Positions 14,702-22,914 of a stretch of DNA of 64,000 bases are shown here, one piece after another; position 1 is the first letter of the stretch; every line of letters begins with the position of its first letter. The notes beneath the pieces are model-generated. The model worked only from the letters and a program-made list of their open reading frames with translations, ran no database searches and was not told where the DNA came from. The position numbers and the translations under genes are program-made. The stretch covers positions 372,001 through 436,000 of the forward strand of contig NZ_JAUCMN010000002.1 in assembly GCF_030363035.1 (NCBI RefSeq), given 5' to 3'. The stretch comes from Curtobacterium caseinilyticum (GTDB lineage Bacteria; Actinomycetota; Actinomycetes; Actinomycetales; Microbacteriaceae).

Positions 14702-16735
14702 ATGTCAGCGCAGACCGCGACCCCCTCGACCACGCCGCCCGACGGCGCCCCGACCCCTGGCTGGGCGGTGCTCGGCCCCGGGGGCATCGCCCGCCGGTTC
14801 CTCTCCCAGCTCTCCGCGAGCACGGGGACGCTCGTCGCCGCGGGCAGCTCCGCGACGGAGCGCGCGCAGGCCTTCGCCGACGAGGCCGCCGACCACGGCT
14901 TCGCCGACGTGCGTGCCGGCGGGTACGACGCCGTGCTCGCCGACGACGCGGTCGACGCGGTGTACGTCTCGACCGTGCACACCGGGCACGCCGACCTGGT
15001 GCTCCGGGCGCTCGCGGCGGGCAAGGCCGTGCTCTGCGAGAAGCCGCTCGCCCCGAACCACGGCACCGCGATGGCCCTGGTCGACGCCGCGCGCCAGGCG
15101 GGCCTGCCCCTCGTCGAGGCGTTCATGTACCGCTTCCACCCGCAGACCGCCGCGCTGCTCGACCTGGTCCGCGACGGTGCGGTCGGCGAGGTCACGCACG
15201 TCGACGCCTCGTTCGCGTTCCGCTCCGGGGAGCGCACCGGTCGGCTGTTCGACGTCGCCACGGCCGGCGGCGGCATCCTGGACGTCGGCGGGTACCCGGT
15301 CACCATGGCGGCAGCGATCGTGCAGGCAGCGACCGGGGTGGCCGTCGCCGAGCCCGTGGAGCTCACCGCGACGGGCACCCTCGGCCCGACCGGCGTCGAC
15401 GAGTGGACGGTCGCGCACCTGACCTACCGTGACGGCACGACCGCGAGCGTCCGCACGGGCGTCCGGGTCGAGGACGAGAACACGGTCACCGTGCACGGCA
15501 CGCGCGGTCGGATCGTCCTGACCGACCCGTGGACGCTGTCCGACGACCCGACGATCCGGATCCACTCGGTGGACGGGGACCCGCGCACGCTGTCCTTCGC
15601 GGGCGCGGAGCCCTACGCGCTCGAGGCCGACGCCACCACGGCGGCCCTCGCAGCCGGTGGTGTCGAAGCGGCGCAGATGACGCTCGACGAGACCCTCGCC
15701 ACCGCCCGCACGCTCGACCGCTGGCGCGCTGCGATCGGTCTGCGCTACCCGTTCGAGGCGGAGACGGCCGACGTCCCGACGGTGAGCGGTCGGACCCTGC
15801 GCGTCCGCGACGACGCCCCGATGCGCTACGGCGAGGTCCCCGGCGTCGGCAAGCGGATGTCCCGCCTGGTCATGGGCGTCGACAACCAGCCCGACCTGGC
15901 GCACGCGAGCGCCCTCTTCGACATGTTCGTCGAGCAGGGCGGCAACGTCTTCGACACCGGGTACATCTACGGGGGTGGGGTGCTCGAGGGGCGGCTCGGG
16001 AAGTGGATCCAGAACCGCGGCATCCGTGACGACGTCGTCGTCATCACGAAGGGCGCGCACACCCCGTACTGCGACCCGGAGTCGTTGACCCGGCAGCTGC
16101 TCGAGAGCCTCGAGCGCCAGGGGACCGACCACGCGGACGTCTACATGATGCACCGGGACAACCCGGACGTACCGGTGGGGGAGTTCGTCGACGTCCTCGA
16201 CGAGCACCGTCGTGCCGGTCGCATCCGGGTGTTCGGCGGATCGAACTGGACGCCGGCACGCTTCGACGAGGCGAACGCCTACGCCGCGGCCAACGGCAGG
16301 CACGGCTTCGAGGTCCTGAGCAACCACTTCGGGCTCGCCGAGGCGTACGACGTGCCGTGGGACGGTTGCGAGCACGCCACGGACCCGGCGTCGAAGCGGT
16401 GGCTCGAGGAGCGCCAGGTCCCGCTGCTGCCCTGGTCCTCGCAGGCGCGGGGCTTCTTCACCGGTCGCGCCGCCCCGGAGGACACGAGCGACGCCGAGCT
16501 CGTGCGCTGCTACTACTCGGACGCCAACTTCGAACGGCTGCGTCGTGCGCGCGAGCTCGGTGAGCAGTACGGCGTGCCGGCGACCGCGATCGCCCTGGCG
16601 TACGTCCTGCACCAGCCGTTCCCGACGTTCCCGTTGTTCGGACCGCGGACCATCGCCGAGGCCCGGTCCTCGATGACGGGCCTGTCGGTCGAGCTCAGCC
16701 CGGAGCAGGTCGCGTGGCTGGACCTGCGCGCCTGA
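14702..16735 (+). CDS. Fusion of Gfo/Idh/MocA oxidoreductase and aldo/keto reductase
   Basis: 677 aa from ATG at 14702. Residues ~18-345 are a Gfo/Idh/MocA NAD(P)-dependent sugar dehydrogenase: WAVLGPGGIARRF (nucleotide loop), VLCEKPLAPN (EKP motif), FMYRFHPQTAALL, GGGILDVGGYPV. Residues ~360-677 are an aldo/keto reductase: VFDTGYIYGGG (Asp and Tyr), VVITKGAHTP (Lys), DVYMMHRDNPDVP (His), RIRVFGGSNW, and FPLFGPRTIAEARSSM near the cofactor site. Both catalytic sets look intact, so one polypeptide could carry out two steps on a sugar or cyclitol. Substrate unknown. Divergent from, and probably repressed by, the TetR at 14011. Confidence 0.9.
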   Translation: MSAQTATPSTTPPDGAPTPGWAVLGPGGIARRFLSQLSASTGTLVAAGSSATERAQAFADEAADHGFADVRAGGYDAVLADDAVDAVYVSTVHTGHADLVLRALAAGKAVLCEKPLAPNHGTAMALVDAARQAGLPLVEAFMYRFHPQTAALLDLVRDGAVGEVTHVDASFAFRSGERTGRLFDVATAGGGILDVGGYPVTMAAAIVQAATGVAVAEPVELTATGTLGPTGVDEWTVAHLTYRDGTTASVRTGVRVEDENTVTVHGTRGRIVLTDPWTLSDDPTIRIHSVDGDPRTLSFAGAEPYALEADATTAALAAGGVEAAQMTLDETLATARTLDRWRAAIGLRYPFEAETADVPTVSGRTLRVRDDAPMRYGEVPGVGKRMSRLVMGVDNQPDLAHASALFDMFVEQGGNVFDTGYIYGGGVLEGRLGKWIQNRGIRDDVVVITKGAHTPYCDPESLTRQLLESLERQGTDHADVYMMHRDNPDVPVGEFVDVLDEHRRAGRIRVFGGSNWTPARFDEANAYAAANGRHGFEVLSNHFGLAEAYDVPWDGCEHATDPASKRWLEERQVPLLPWSSQARGFFTGRAAPEDTSDAELVRCYYSDANFERLRRARELGEQYGVPATAIALAYVLHQPFPTFPLFGPRTIAEARSSMTGLSVELSPEQVAWLDLRA

Positions 16736-16758
16736 CGCGCGTCGCCGGTGCGGGCGAG

Positions 16759-16793
16759 GAGGCGGGCGCGGCCGGACCGGCCGCGCCCGCCTC
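16759..16793. terminator. GC-rich hairpin after the fusion gene
   Basis: 15-bp perfect stem (16759-16773 with 16779-16793) and a GGACC loop, beginning 24 bp after the stop. Its position argues that the LacI gene starts downstream of it. Confidence 0.7.
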
Positions 16794-16815
16794 GCTCCGC
16801 GGCGCTCCCCGGACG

Positions 16816-17808
16816 GTGGGGCCCTCGTCCACGCGCGCGACCATCCACGACGTGGCCGCGGCTGCGGGGGTCTCACGCCAGACGGTGACCCGGGCGATGA
16901 ACGGCCTGTACGGCATCAGCACGGCGACGAAGGAACGCGTGCTGGCGGCGGCCGCGGCCCTCGACTACCGGCCGTCCCGGTTCGGTCGCGGGCTCGTCAC
17001 GGGTGGTGACCGCCAGCTCGGCCTCGTCGTCAACGACCTCCGCAACCCCTACTCACCCGAGCTCGCCGCTGCGGTGCTCGGGCTGGCGGCCGGTCGCGGG
17101 TGGGACGTGATGCTCGCCGACGTGGGGCTCGCCGGTGACTCGGACCGGGCCGTCCAGGCGCTCGGGCAGCAGACGGACGTGGTCGTGGGCTACCTCGGCG
17201 CCCGGGCACCGGAGTGGATCGAACGGCTCGGCAGCGTCCCGGTGGTGGAGCTCGACCCCGCGGGCGAGGTGCTGCGGGCCGCGGTCCGGATCGACCCGAG
17301 CACGGCGATCGAGGAACTCGCCGACCACCTGGTGCGGACGGGCGTGCGGCACCCGGTCATCGTCGACGCATCGGACACCGGGCGGCCGAGCAGTCGCGGA
17401 CGGCTGATGCTCGACGCCCTCCGCCGCCGCGGATACCTCCCCGAGGTCGCCATCGCCGACGCCCCCACCTCGGAGCACGGCGCGGCGATGACCGCTCGCG
17501 CGCTCGAACGGTTCCGTCGGGTCGACGCCGTGCTCGCGTTCAACGACCTGATGGCCCTCGGCGTGCTCGCCGCGTGCCGCCGGGCGGGCAGGGACGTGCC
17601 CGGTGACGTCCGGGTGGTCGGGGTGGACGGCCTCGCACTCGGCACGCTCGTCGCCCCGGCGTTGACGACGCTCGCGGTCGACCTCGACGCCGTCGCGCGG
17701 GAGGCGCTCGACCTGGCGCTCGGCATGCTGAGCGGCGGCCTGCCGCGCTCCGGCGCGGCCGTGCAGCGCACGGTCCGCCACCGGCTGCTGCTGCGCGAGT
17801 CCGCCTGA
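16816..17808 (+). CDS. LacI family transcriptional regulator
   Basis: 330 aa if started at GTG 16816; the frame is open back to a GTG at 16714 inside the previous gene, but that version would be interrupted by the terminator hairpin at 16759. N-terminal LacI helix-turn-helix with hinge: TIHDVAAAAGVSRQTVTRAMNG, then LDYRPSRFGRGLVTG. The sugar-binding domain follows, with IGLVVN-like LGLVVNDLRNPYSPELAAAV, VDAVLAFNDLMALGVLAACRRAG and VRVVGVDGLALGTLVAPALTTLAVD. It may act with the upstream oxidoreductase, or on the LacI-like sites at 7.5 kb. Ligand unknown. Confidence 0.88.
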   Translation: MGPSSTRATIHDVAAAAGVSRQTVTRAMNGLYGISTATKERVLAAAAALDYRPSRFGRGLVTGGDRQLGLVVNDLRNPYSPELAAAVLGLAAGRGWDVMLADVGLAGDSDRAVQALGQQTDVVVGYLGARAPEWIERLGSVPVVELDPAGEVLRAAVRIDPSTAIEELADHLVRTGVRHPVIVDASDTGRPSSRGRLMLDALRRRGYLPEVAIADAPTSEHGAAMTARALERFRRVDAVLAFNDLMALGVLAACRRAGRDVPGDVRVVGVDGLALGTLVAPALTTLAVDLDAVAREALDLALGMLSGGLPRSGAAVQRTVRHRLLLRESA

Positions 17809-17838
17809 CCGACACCGCGGGACGGGGCGACCGGAGGG

Positions 17839-17883
17839 CGGACGGGAGGCCCGTGGCGGACCGGGCCACGAGCCTCCGGTCCG
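17839..17883. repeat. Dispersed GGACGGGAGGC palindrome, copy B
   Basis: Outer arms CGGACGGGAGGC (17839-17850) and GCCTCCGGTCCG (17872-17883, one mismatch to the family arm), inner arms CGTGGC/GCCACG. Lies between the LacI gene and the MFS promoter region. Confidence 0.75.
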
Positions 17884-17887
17884 GCAT

Positions 17888-17926
17888 TGGTTGCGTTTGC
17901 AACCATGACCGTCCAGACGGTACACT
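17888..17926 (+). promoter_or_regulatory. Promoter with two overlapping dyads upstream of the MFS exporter
   Basis: Dyad 1 is TGGTTGC-GTTT-GCAACCA (17888-17905); dyad 2 is ACCGTC-CA-GACGGT (17908-17921), a TetR-like operator. A likely promoter overlaps both: TTGCAA (17897-17902), 18-bp spacer, TACACT (17921-17926). This implies a repressed exporter gene. The regulator is not adjacent. Confidence 0.55.
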
Positions 17927-18032
17927 TACGGAGTCCTGACGGGGCGCGTGACCACTTCCGCGCCCCGTCTCGTCTGCCCGTTCCGAAGTGTCCGCCGTCG
18001 ACCTGGTCCGGCTCGTTCCCCAGGGAGTCACC

Positions 18033-19556
18033 GTGTCCGCACTGCTCACCAGCCCCGTCGCCACCGCCGTCACCGGCAGCCGCGCCCGACGGTTCGCGGC
18101 CCTCGCCGTGCTGATGCTCCCGGTGTTGCTCATCTCCGTGGACAACACCGTGCTGAGCTTCGCGCTGCCGACCATCGCGCGCGCCCTCGACCCGAGCGCC
18201 ACGACCCAGCTGTGGATCGTCGACGCCTACCCGCTCGTGCTCGCCGGCCTGCTCGTCGTGATGGGCAGCATCGGTGACCGCATCGGCCGCCGGAGGATCC
18301 TCGTCATCGGCGCCACCGGCTTCGCGCTGCTCTCCGTCGCCGCGGCCTTCGCGACCGAGGCGTGGATGCTCGTCGCCGCCCGCGCCGTGATGGGCGTCTT
18401 CGGGGCGATGCTCATGCCCGCGACCCTGTCGATCATCCGCAACGTCTTCGTCGACGCGGGGGAGCGGCGGATGGCGCTCGCCGTCTGGTCCACGATGTTC
18501 GCCGCGGGCAACGCGCTCGGCCCGCTCGTCGGCGGCGTCCTGCTCGCGCACTTCCACTGGGGGGCGGTGTTCCTCGTCGCCGTCCCGATCCTCGTGCTCA
18601 TGCTCGTCGGCGTCCCCTTCTTCGTGCCCGAGTCGCGCGACCCCGCGCCCGGGCCGGTCGACGTGCCGAGCATGCTCCTGTCGCTCGGGACGCTCGCGCC
18701 GGTGGCCTGGGCGATCAAGTCGCTCGTGCACCCGGAGGAGCGTGGCCTCGCGATCGCGGTGCTCGCGGTCGGCGTCCTCTGCGGCGTCGCCTTCGTCCGA
18801 CGCCAGCTCCGGTCACGCACCCCGATGCTCGACCTCCGGCTCTTCCGGAGCACGGCCTTCACCGGCAGCGTGCTCATGAACATGGCAGCGATGTTCTCGC
18901 TGACCGGCTTCCTCTTCTTCATCGCGCAGCACCTGCAGCTCGTGGCCGGGCTCGACCCGTTCGCCTCGGGCCTGGTGCTCGTCCCCGGATCGGTGCTGAC
19001 GATCGTGGCCGGACTCGTCGTCGTGCCGATCGTCGCCCGCGTGGCTCCGCGGTGGGTCGTCGCCGTGTCCCTCACCTTCTCGGCCGCGGCGTACGCCATG
19101 GTCTCGGTGCTCGGGCACCACGCGTCGATCGTGGCACTGGCGTTCGCGTTCGTGCTGCTCGGCATCGGGATCGGTGCGTCCGAGACGGTGACGAACGACC
19201 TGATCATCTCGACGGCCCCGGCGGCCAAGGCCGGAGCGGCGTCGGCGGTGTCCGAGACCGCGTACGAGATCGGCGCCGTGCTCGGGACGGCCGTGCTCGG
19301 GACGATCCTCGCGACCGCGTACCGGGCGCACGTCGTGGTGCCGGACGAGCTCGGTGGCGCCGCCCACACCGCGGCGCAGGAGACCCTCGGCGGTGCGGTG
19401 TCGGCGGCTGCCGACCTCGGCGGGACGGCGGGGCAGGCGCTGCTCGAGAGCGCCCGCGCGGCGTTCGACTCCGGCGTGACGATCACGGGCGCGGTGGCCG
19501 CCGTGCTCATGCTCGTCGCGGCCGCGGCGTCCGTGGTCATGCTCAAGCGCGACTGA
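18033..19556 (+). CDS. MFS transporter, DHA2 (14-TM) drug exporter family
   Basis: 507 aa from GTG at 18033 with CAGGGAGTCACC as ribosome-binding site; an ATG-like start at 17988 lacks one. Fourteen predicted membrane segments and DHA2 signatures: LISVDNTVLSFALPTIARAL in TM1, WIVDAYPLVLAGLLVVMGSIGDRIGRRR (motif A) and AMLMPATLSIIRNVF, GNALGPLVGGVLL (motif C), as in QacA/SmvA-type proton antiporters. Such pumps export cationic dyes, biocides or antibiotics; the substrate is unknown. The promoter dyads upstream suggest induction by a ligand. Confidence 0.9.
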   Translation: MSALLTSPVATAVTGSRARRFAALAVLMLPVLLISVDNTVLSFALPTIARALDPSATTQLWIVDAYPLVLAGLLVVMGSIGDRIGRRRILVIGATGFALLSVAAAFATEAWMLVAARAVMGVFGAMLMPATLSIIRNVFVDAGERRMALAVWSTMFAAGNALGPLVGGVLLAHFHWGAVFLVAVPILVLMLVGVPFFVPESRDPAPGPVDVPSMLLSLGTLAPVAWAIKSLVHPEERGLAIAVLAVGVLCGVAFVRRQLRSRTPMLDLRLFRSTAFTGSVLMNMAAMFSLTGFLFFIAQHLQLVAGLDPFASGLVLVPGSVLTIVAGLVVVPIVARVAPRWVVAVSLTFSAAAYAMVSVLGHHASIVALAFAFVLLGIGIGASETVTNDLIISTAPAAKAGAASAVSETAYEIGAVLGTAVLGTILATAYRAHVVVPDELGGAAHTAAQETLGGAVSAAADLGGTAGQALLESARAAFDSGVTITGAVAAVLMLVAAAASVVMLKRD

Positions 19557-19853
19557 GCCCGCCCCGACTCCGGCGGGCACGCGTCCGGCCCCGTCCGTGG
19601 ACCCCGTCCACGCGCGCGCCACGTCCGCGCACCCCGTCCACGCGCGCGCCACGTCCATGGAGCAGAAGACGTCGGGTCGCCCGCGCGTACTCGACGTCTT
19701 CTGCTCCACCGACGGCACGGGCGGCACGGCGGCACGGCGGCACGGCGGCACGAGCGGCACGGGCGGCACGGCGGCACGGGTGGCACGGGCGGCCCGGCGG
19801 GCGGCCCGGAGAGCGCGTCCGGCGCGCCCGGGATCGGACGAACCTGGGAATCG
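19557..19853. other. Non-coding, repeat-rich spacer between MFS and SoxR-like promoter
   Basis: No convincing gene. Contains a 26-bp exact direct repeat at 19601-19626 and 19631-19656 (period 30), the inverted-repeat element at 19658-19708, and about ninety bases of short GGCACGG-type units from ~19715 to 19805. Reading frames across it are artefacts of these repeats. Confidence 0.7.
19658..19708. repeat. Inverted-repeat element with TGGAGCAGAAGACGTCG arms, copy 1
   Basis: Arms TGGAGCAGAAGACGTCG (19658-19674) and its exact complement (19692-19708), 17-nt loop. The same arms occur at 34902-34952. Position after the MFS gene suggests terminator function; sequence conservation between copies is more than a terminator needs. 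Confidence 0.85.
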
Positions 19854-19884
19854 TTGACCTCAACCACGGTTGAGGTCCTACGTT
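19854..19884 (+). promoter_or_regulatory. SoxR/MerR-type promoter of the flavin reductase-sodA genes
   Basis: TTGACC (19854-19859), an unusually long 19-bp spacer, and TACGTT (19879-19884). The spacer holds a near-complete dyad, GACCTCAACC-AC-GGTTGAGGTC (19856-19877). MerR-family activators act on exactly such 19-bp-spaced promoters, and ACCTCAA...TTGAGGT matches the SoxR box. No soxR gene is in the window. Confidence 0.72.
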
Positions 19885-19939
19885 GGGACGTGGCCGCGCA
19901 GCCGCGGCCCACCCACCCCGGAGGAACGCCACGACTGCC

Positions 19940-20449
19940 ATGCCCGACGAAGCACCGGCCACCATCGCCGACGCGTACAAGGCCGCCTTCCGCGGACACC
20001 CCGCCGGTGTCGCGGTCATCACCGCCGAGGGGCCGGACGGTCCCACCGGCCTCACCGCGTCCAGTGTCGCGAGCGTCGCGGTCGACCCGCCCGTGCTCGT
20101 CTTCTCCCTGTCCACGAACTCCGGCTCGGCCGGCGTCGTCCTCGGTGCGCCGTTGTTCGTCGTGCACCTCGTCGACTCGCTCGGGGTCGGACTCGCCAAG
20201 CGCTTCGCAGCGACCGGCAGCCCCGCGGCCGACGACCCGATCTGGGGCACGCTCCCGTCGGGGGACCGGTACCTGCCCGGAGCCGCCAGCGCCCTCCGCT
20301 GCCGCCCGCTGTCGACCACGCCCATCGGCTCGTCGACCGTCGTGGTCGCCGAGGTGCTCGACATCGTCGTGGGCACGGACCGCGGCGAGCCGCTGGTCTA
20401 CCACAACCGGGAGTTCCACTCCCTGACCGATCGTTCCCGGCTCTCCTGA
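19940..20449 (+). CDS. Flavin reductase (FMN-binding split-barrel) family protein
   Basis: 169 aa from ATG at 19940; a GGAGGA lies 14 nt upstream, somewhat far. The flavin reductase-like domain is recognisable: [43 protein letters not shown] (FMN-binding strand and loop), [25 protein letters not shown], and [12 protein letters not shown] at the end. Members reduce FMN or FAD with NAD(P)H or serve as the reductase of two-component monooxygenases. It sits behind a SoxR-like promoter and 47 bp before sodA, so a role in redox stress is inferred. Confidence 0.87.
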   Translation: MPDEAPATIADAYKAAFRGHPAGVAVITAEGPDGPTGLTASSVASVAVDPPVLVFSLSTNSGSAGVVLGAPLFVVHLVDSLGVGLAKRFAATGSPAADDPIWGTLPSGDRYLPGAASALRCRPLSTTPIGSSTVVVAEVLDIVVGTDRGEPLVYHNREFHSLTDRSRLS

Positions 20450-20496
20450 GCGCCGCGGAGCCCATCACGACCACCACCGATCGAAAGGACCTCGTC

Positions 20497-21111
20497 ATGG
20501 CCGAGTACACCCTGCCCGAACTGCCGTACGACTACGCCGCACTCGAGCCGCACATCAGCGGCAAGATCATGCAGTTGCACCACGACAAGCACCACCAGAC
20601 CTACGTGACCGGTGCGAACACCGCCCTCGAGCAGCTCGCCGAGGCCCGTGAGTCGGGCAACCTCGCCAACGTCAACAAGCTCGAGAAGGACCTCGCCTTC
20701 AACCTCGGCGGCCACGTCAACCACTCGATCTTCTGGACCAACCTCGGCCCGGACACGAAGGTCCCCGAGGGCGAGCTCGCCGCGGCGATCGACGAGTTCT
20801 TCGGCTCGTTCGAGAAGTTCCAGGCGCAGTTCACCGCCGTCGCGACGGGCATCCAGGGCTCCGGCTGGTCGGTGCTCGCGTGGGACCAGGTCGGCCAGAA
20901 GCTCACCACGTTCCAGCTGTTCGACCAGCAGGCCAACGTGCCGCTGGGCGTCGTCCCGATCTTCATGCTCGACATGTGGGAGCACGCCTTCTACCTCGAC
21001 TACCTCAACGTCAAGGCGGACTACGTCAAGGCCGTGTGGAACATCGTCGACTGGGAGAACGTGGCCGCTCGCTTCGCGAACGCCAAGTCGCAGTCGTTCG
21101 TCACGCTCTGA
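20497..21111 (+). CDS. sodA: Superoxide dismutase, Mn/Fe type
   Basis: 204 aa, full length. Dismutates superoxide to peroxide and oxygen. Metal ligands by family alignment: His28 ([11 protein letters not shown]), His76 ([10 protein letters not shown]), Asp159 and His163 (DMWEHAF). The Gly-Gly before His73 and the Gln in DQQANVPL favour manganese over iron, though cambialistic enzymes exist. Shine-Dalgarno AAAGGAC before the ATG. Probably co-transcribed with the flavin reductase from the SoxR-like promoter; a perfect palindromic terminator follows at 21147. Confidence 0.97.
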   Translation: MAEYTLPELPYDYAALEPHISGKIMQLHHDKHHQTYVTGANTALEQLAEARESGNLANVNKLEKDLAFNLGGHVNHSIFWTNLGPDTKVPEGELAAAIDEFFGSFEKFQAQFTAVATGIQGSGWSVLAWDQVGQKLTTFQLFDQQANVPLGVVPIFMLDMWEHAFYLDYLNVKADYVKAVWNIVDWENVAARFANAKSQSFVTL

Positions 21112-21146
21112 GGTGACGTGACGTCGGTCGCCACCGCGACCGGCTG

Positions 21147-21192
21147 ACGGACGGGAGGCGCGGTGCCGGTCGGCACCGCGCCTCCCGTCCGT
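21147..21192. repeat. Dispersed GGACGGGAGGC palindrome, copy C (bidirectional terminator)
   Basis: Perfect 21-bp stem (21147-21167 with 21172-21192) and GGTC loop, between the convergent sodA and TetR genes. Arms contain ACGGACGGGAGGC and its complement, shared with the other copies. Confidence 0.85.
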
Positions 21193-21211
21193 CGTCGGTG
21201 CGGGTCCGACG

Positions 21212-21784
21212 TCAGGCGGCCGCCAGGCGGACGCCCGCAGCAAGCTGTCCGGCGATCGCGCGGAGCGCGCCGTCGACGTCGGTGCGCTCCGGGTCGACCA
21301 GGGCGCCCCACTGCGCACCACGAGCAGCCGCGACCGCTGCGCGTGCCATCCGGTCGGCCTCGACGTCGCAGTGCCCGTGCGCACGGCACCAGGCCGCGAG
21401 CTCGGCCACGTGTCGGCGGTGGGTGCGCTGCTGGCGGTCGCGACCGTCGAGGGACTCGACGCAGCCGATCTCGAACGTCAGGCGTGCTGCGAGTCGGCGG
21501 TCGGGGCTGCCGAGCCCGCCGAAGACCGCGACGAGGTGCTCCGCGAGGGCGCACGGGTCCGCGTCCGGAGCGAGCGTCCGGTGCTCGTCGCCGCACAGGT
21601 GGTCGACGACGGCGTCGATCAGTGCCTCGCGCGTGCCGAAGTGGTAGACGATCGGGTAGGCGCTCGTACCGAGGACCCGGCCGAGGCTCCGGACGGAGGC
21701 GTCCTCGAGCTTGGTGTGCTGCAGGTGGCGGGCGACCTTCGCGACGATCGCGGGCTTGAGGGTCGGGTCGGGTCTCCTGGGCAT
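21212..21784 (-). CDS. TetR family transcriptional regulator
   Basis: 190 aa, ATG at 21784 with GGAGGGACC as ribosome-binding site. Helix-turn-helix region: LEDASVRSLGRVLGTSAYPI then VYHFGTREALIDAVVDHL, in which the recognition helix is followed by the usual Y-x-F/H-F-x-x-K/R-E. The C-terminal domain (ARLTFEIGCVESLDGRDRQQ, RMARAAVAAARG) is a generic ligand and dimer domain. Target unknown; divergent from the PfkB gene, whose promoter it could control. Confidence 0.86.
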   Translation of the reverse strand: MPRRPDPTLKPAIVAKVARHLQHTKLEDASVRSLGRVLGTSAYPIVYHFGTREALIDAVVDHLCGDEHRTLAPDADPCALAEHLVAVFGGLGSPDRRLAARLTFEIGCVESLDGRDRQQRTHRRHVAELAAWCRAHGHCDVEADRMARAAVAAARGAQWGALVDPERTDVDGALRAIAGQLAAGVRLAAA

Positions 21785-21939
21785 GGTCCCTCCGGCGGGG
21801 TCTCGAGCGGGCGGCGGTCGTGCTGGCGGACGAGGGTCATCTGAAATGTTAGCGGATCATGCCGGGAAGCGGACACTCTTCCGCGCGCCGTTCGACGATC
21901 GAAGGGGAGCAATGCTCGCTTCCTCGTAGGATGGCGGAC

Positions 21940-22914
21940 GTGTCACCTCCTCCCGAGCCGGTCCCGGCGGCCCCAGCGCACCGAGAGCCGCGCCCCGTGC
22001 GGCAGGACGCGGGGCGTCGCCGCGGCGTCGGCAAGCGTTTCCTGGTCGTCGGCGACGTGCTCGACGGTGTGCTCGTCCAGACCACCGCCGCGACCACGGG
22101 CGTGCACGACCCTGCGGCCGTGATCCGGCACCGTGCGGTGGGAGCTGCCGGCAACACCGCGACCTGGCTCGGGTGGTTGGGTGCTGACGTCGACGTCGTC
22201 ACGCGGGTCGGCGTGGACGACGTCCACCGTCACGAGCGGACGCTGACGGACGCCGGGGTGCGCGCGCACGTCCGGTACGACCCGTGCGTCGTGACCGGTG
22301 CGCTCGTGTCCGTGCGGAGTGCCGAGGGACGCACGACCATGTCCGACCCTGCGGCGAGCGGCACGCTGTCCGCGGACGACCTGACCGACGACCTGGTCGA
22401 GCGGGCGGACGTCGTGCACCTGACCGGGGCCGCGATGCTCGGCGGTGGCGGCGCCGACCGCGTCGCCGGGCTCGTCGCGCGGGCGGGGTCCGGAGGCGCA
22501 CGGGTGTCGCTCGACCCGTCCTCGGTCGCCGTCGTCCGCGATCTCGGGGTGGAGGCGTGGGCGCGGGTGCTCACCGGGGTGGACCTGCTCCTGCCGAACG
22601 TCGCCGAGGCGCTCGCCCTGAGCGGGACGGACCGGGTGACCGAGGCCGTCCGCCGACTGACCGAGGTCGTCCCGCTCGTGGTCGTCACGACCGGGGCCGA
22701 GGGTGCCGTCGTCGGTCGTCCCGGTCGCCCCCCGCTCCGTGTCGCGGCGACCGCGACGACCGTGGTCGACACGATCGGTGTCGGCGATGCCTTCGCCGCC
22801 GGGTTCCTCCGGGCGTGGGCGACCGATCCCGTGCGGGTGGGGGCGGCGGCTCGTGAGGGGACGCGGGTCGCCTCGCGCGCCCTCGGGTTCGTCGGCGGGC
22901 GGCCGCCGGTCTAG
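21940..22914 (+). CDS. PfkB family carbohydrate kinase
   Basis: 324 aa from GTG at 21940: TAGGAT (21927-21932) is 7 nt upstream, typical here of a leaderless gene; an ATG at 21931 overlaps that hexamer. After a ~35-residue Pro/Arg-rich lead, the kinase starts KRFLVVGDVLDGVLV. PfkB features: GAAGNTATWLGWLGADV (substrate loop), VVTRVGVDD, LLLPNVAEALAL, and the C-terminal anion-hole signature DTIGVGDAFAAGFL with catalytic Asp. Phosphorylates a sugar or nucleoside with ATP; substrate unclear (ribokinase-like). Confidence 0.9.
   Translation: MSPPPEPVPAAPAHREPRPVRQDAGRRRGVGKRFLVVGDVLDGVLVQTTAATTGVHDPAAVIRHRAVGAAGNTATWLGWLGADVDVVTRVGVDDVHRHERTLTDAGVRAHVRYDPCVVTGALVSVRSAEGRTTMSDPAASGTLSADDLTDDLVERADVVHLTGAAMLGGGGADRVAGLVARAGSGGARVSLDPSSVAVVRDLGVEAWARVLTGVDLLLPNVAEALALSGTDRVTEAVRRLTEVVPLVVVTTGAEGAVVGRPGRPPLRVAATATTVVDTIGVGDAFAAGFLRAWATDPVRVGAAAREGTRVASRALGFVGGRPPV

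Noticed and set aside
16714-16815. N-terminal extension of the LacI regulator from GTG at 16714
   Set aside because: It would start inside the upstream gene and run through a perfect 15-bp terminator hairpin; the added residues are low-complexity.
19601-19850. Candidate microsatellite-encoded protein between the MFS gene and flavin reductase
   Set aside because: Gly/Thr/Ala/Arg runs come from GGCACGG repeats; no ribosome-binding site and no conserved codons.
20398-21384. Minus-strand frame of 328 codons over sodA
   Set aside because: Shadow of sodA; composition is Val/Glu/Arg/His-rich without any motif.
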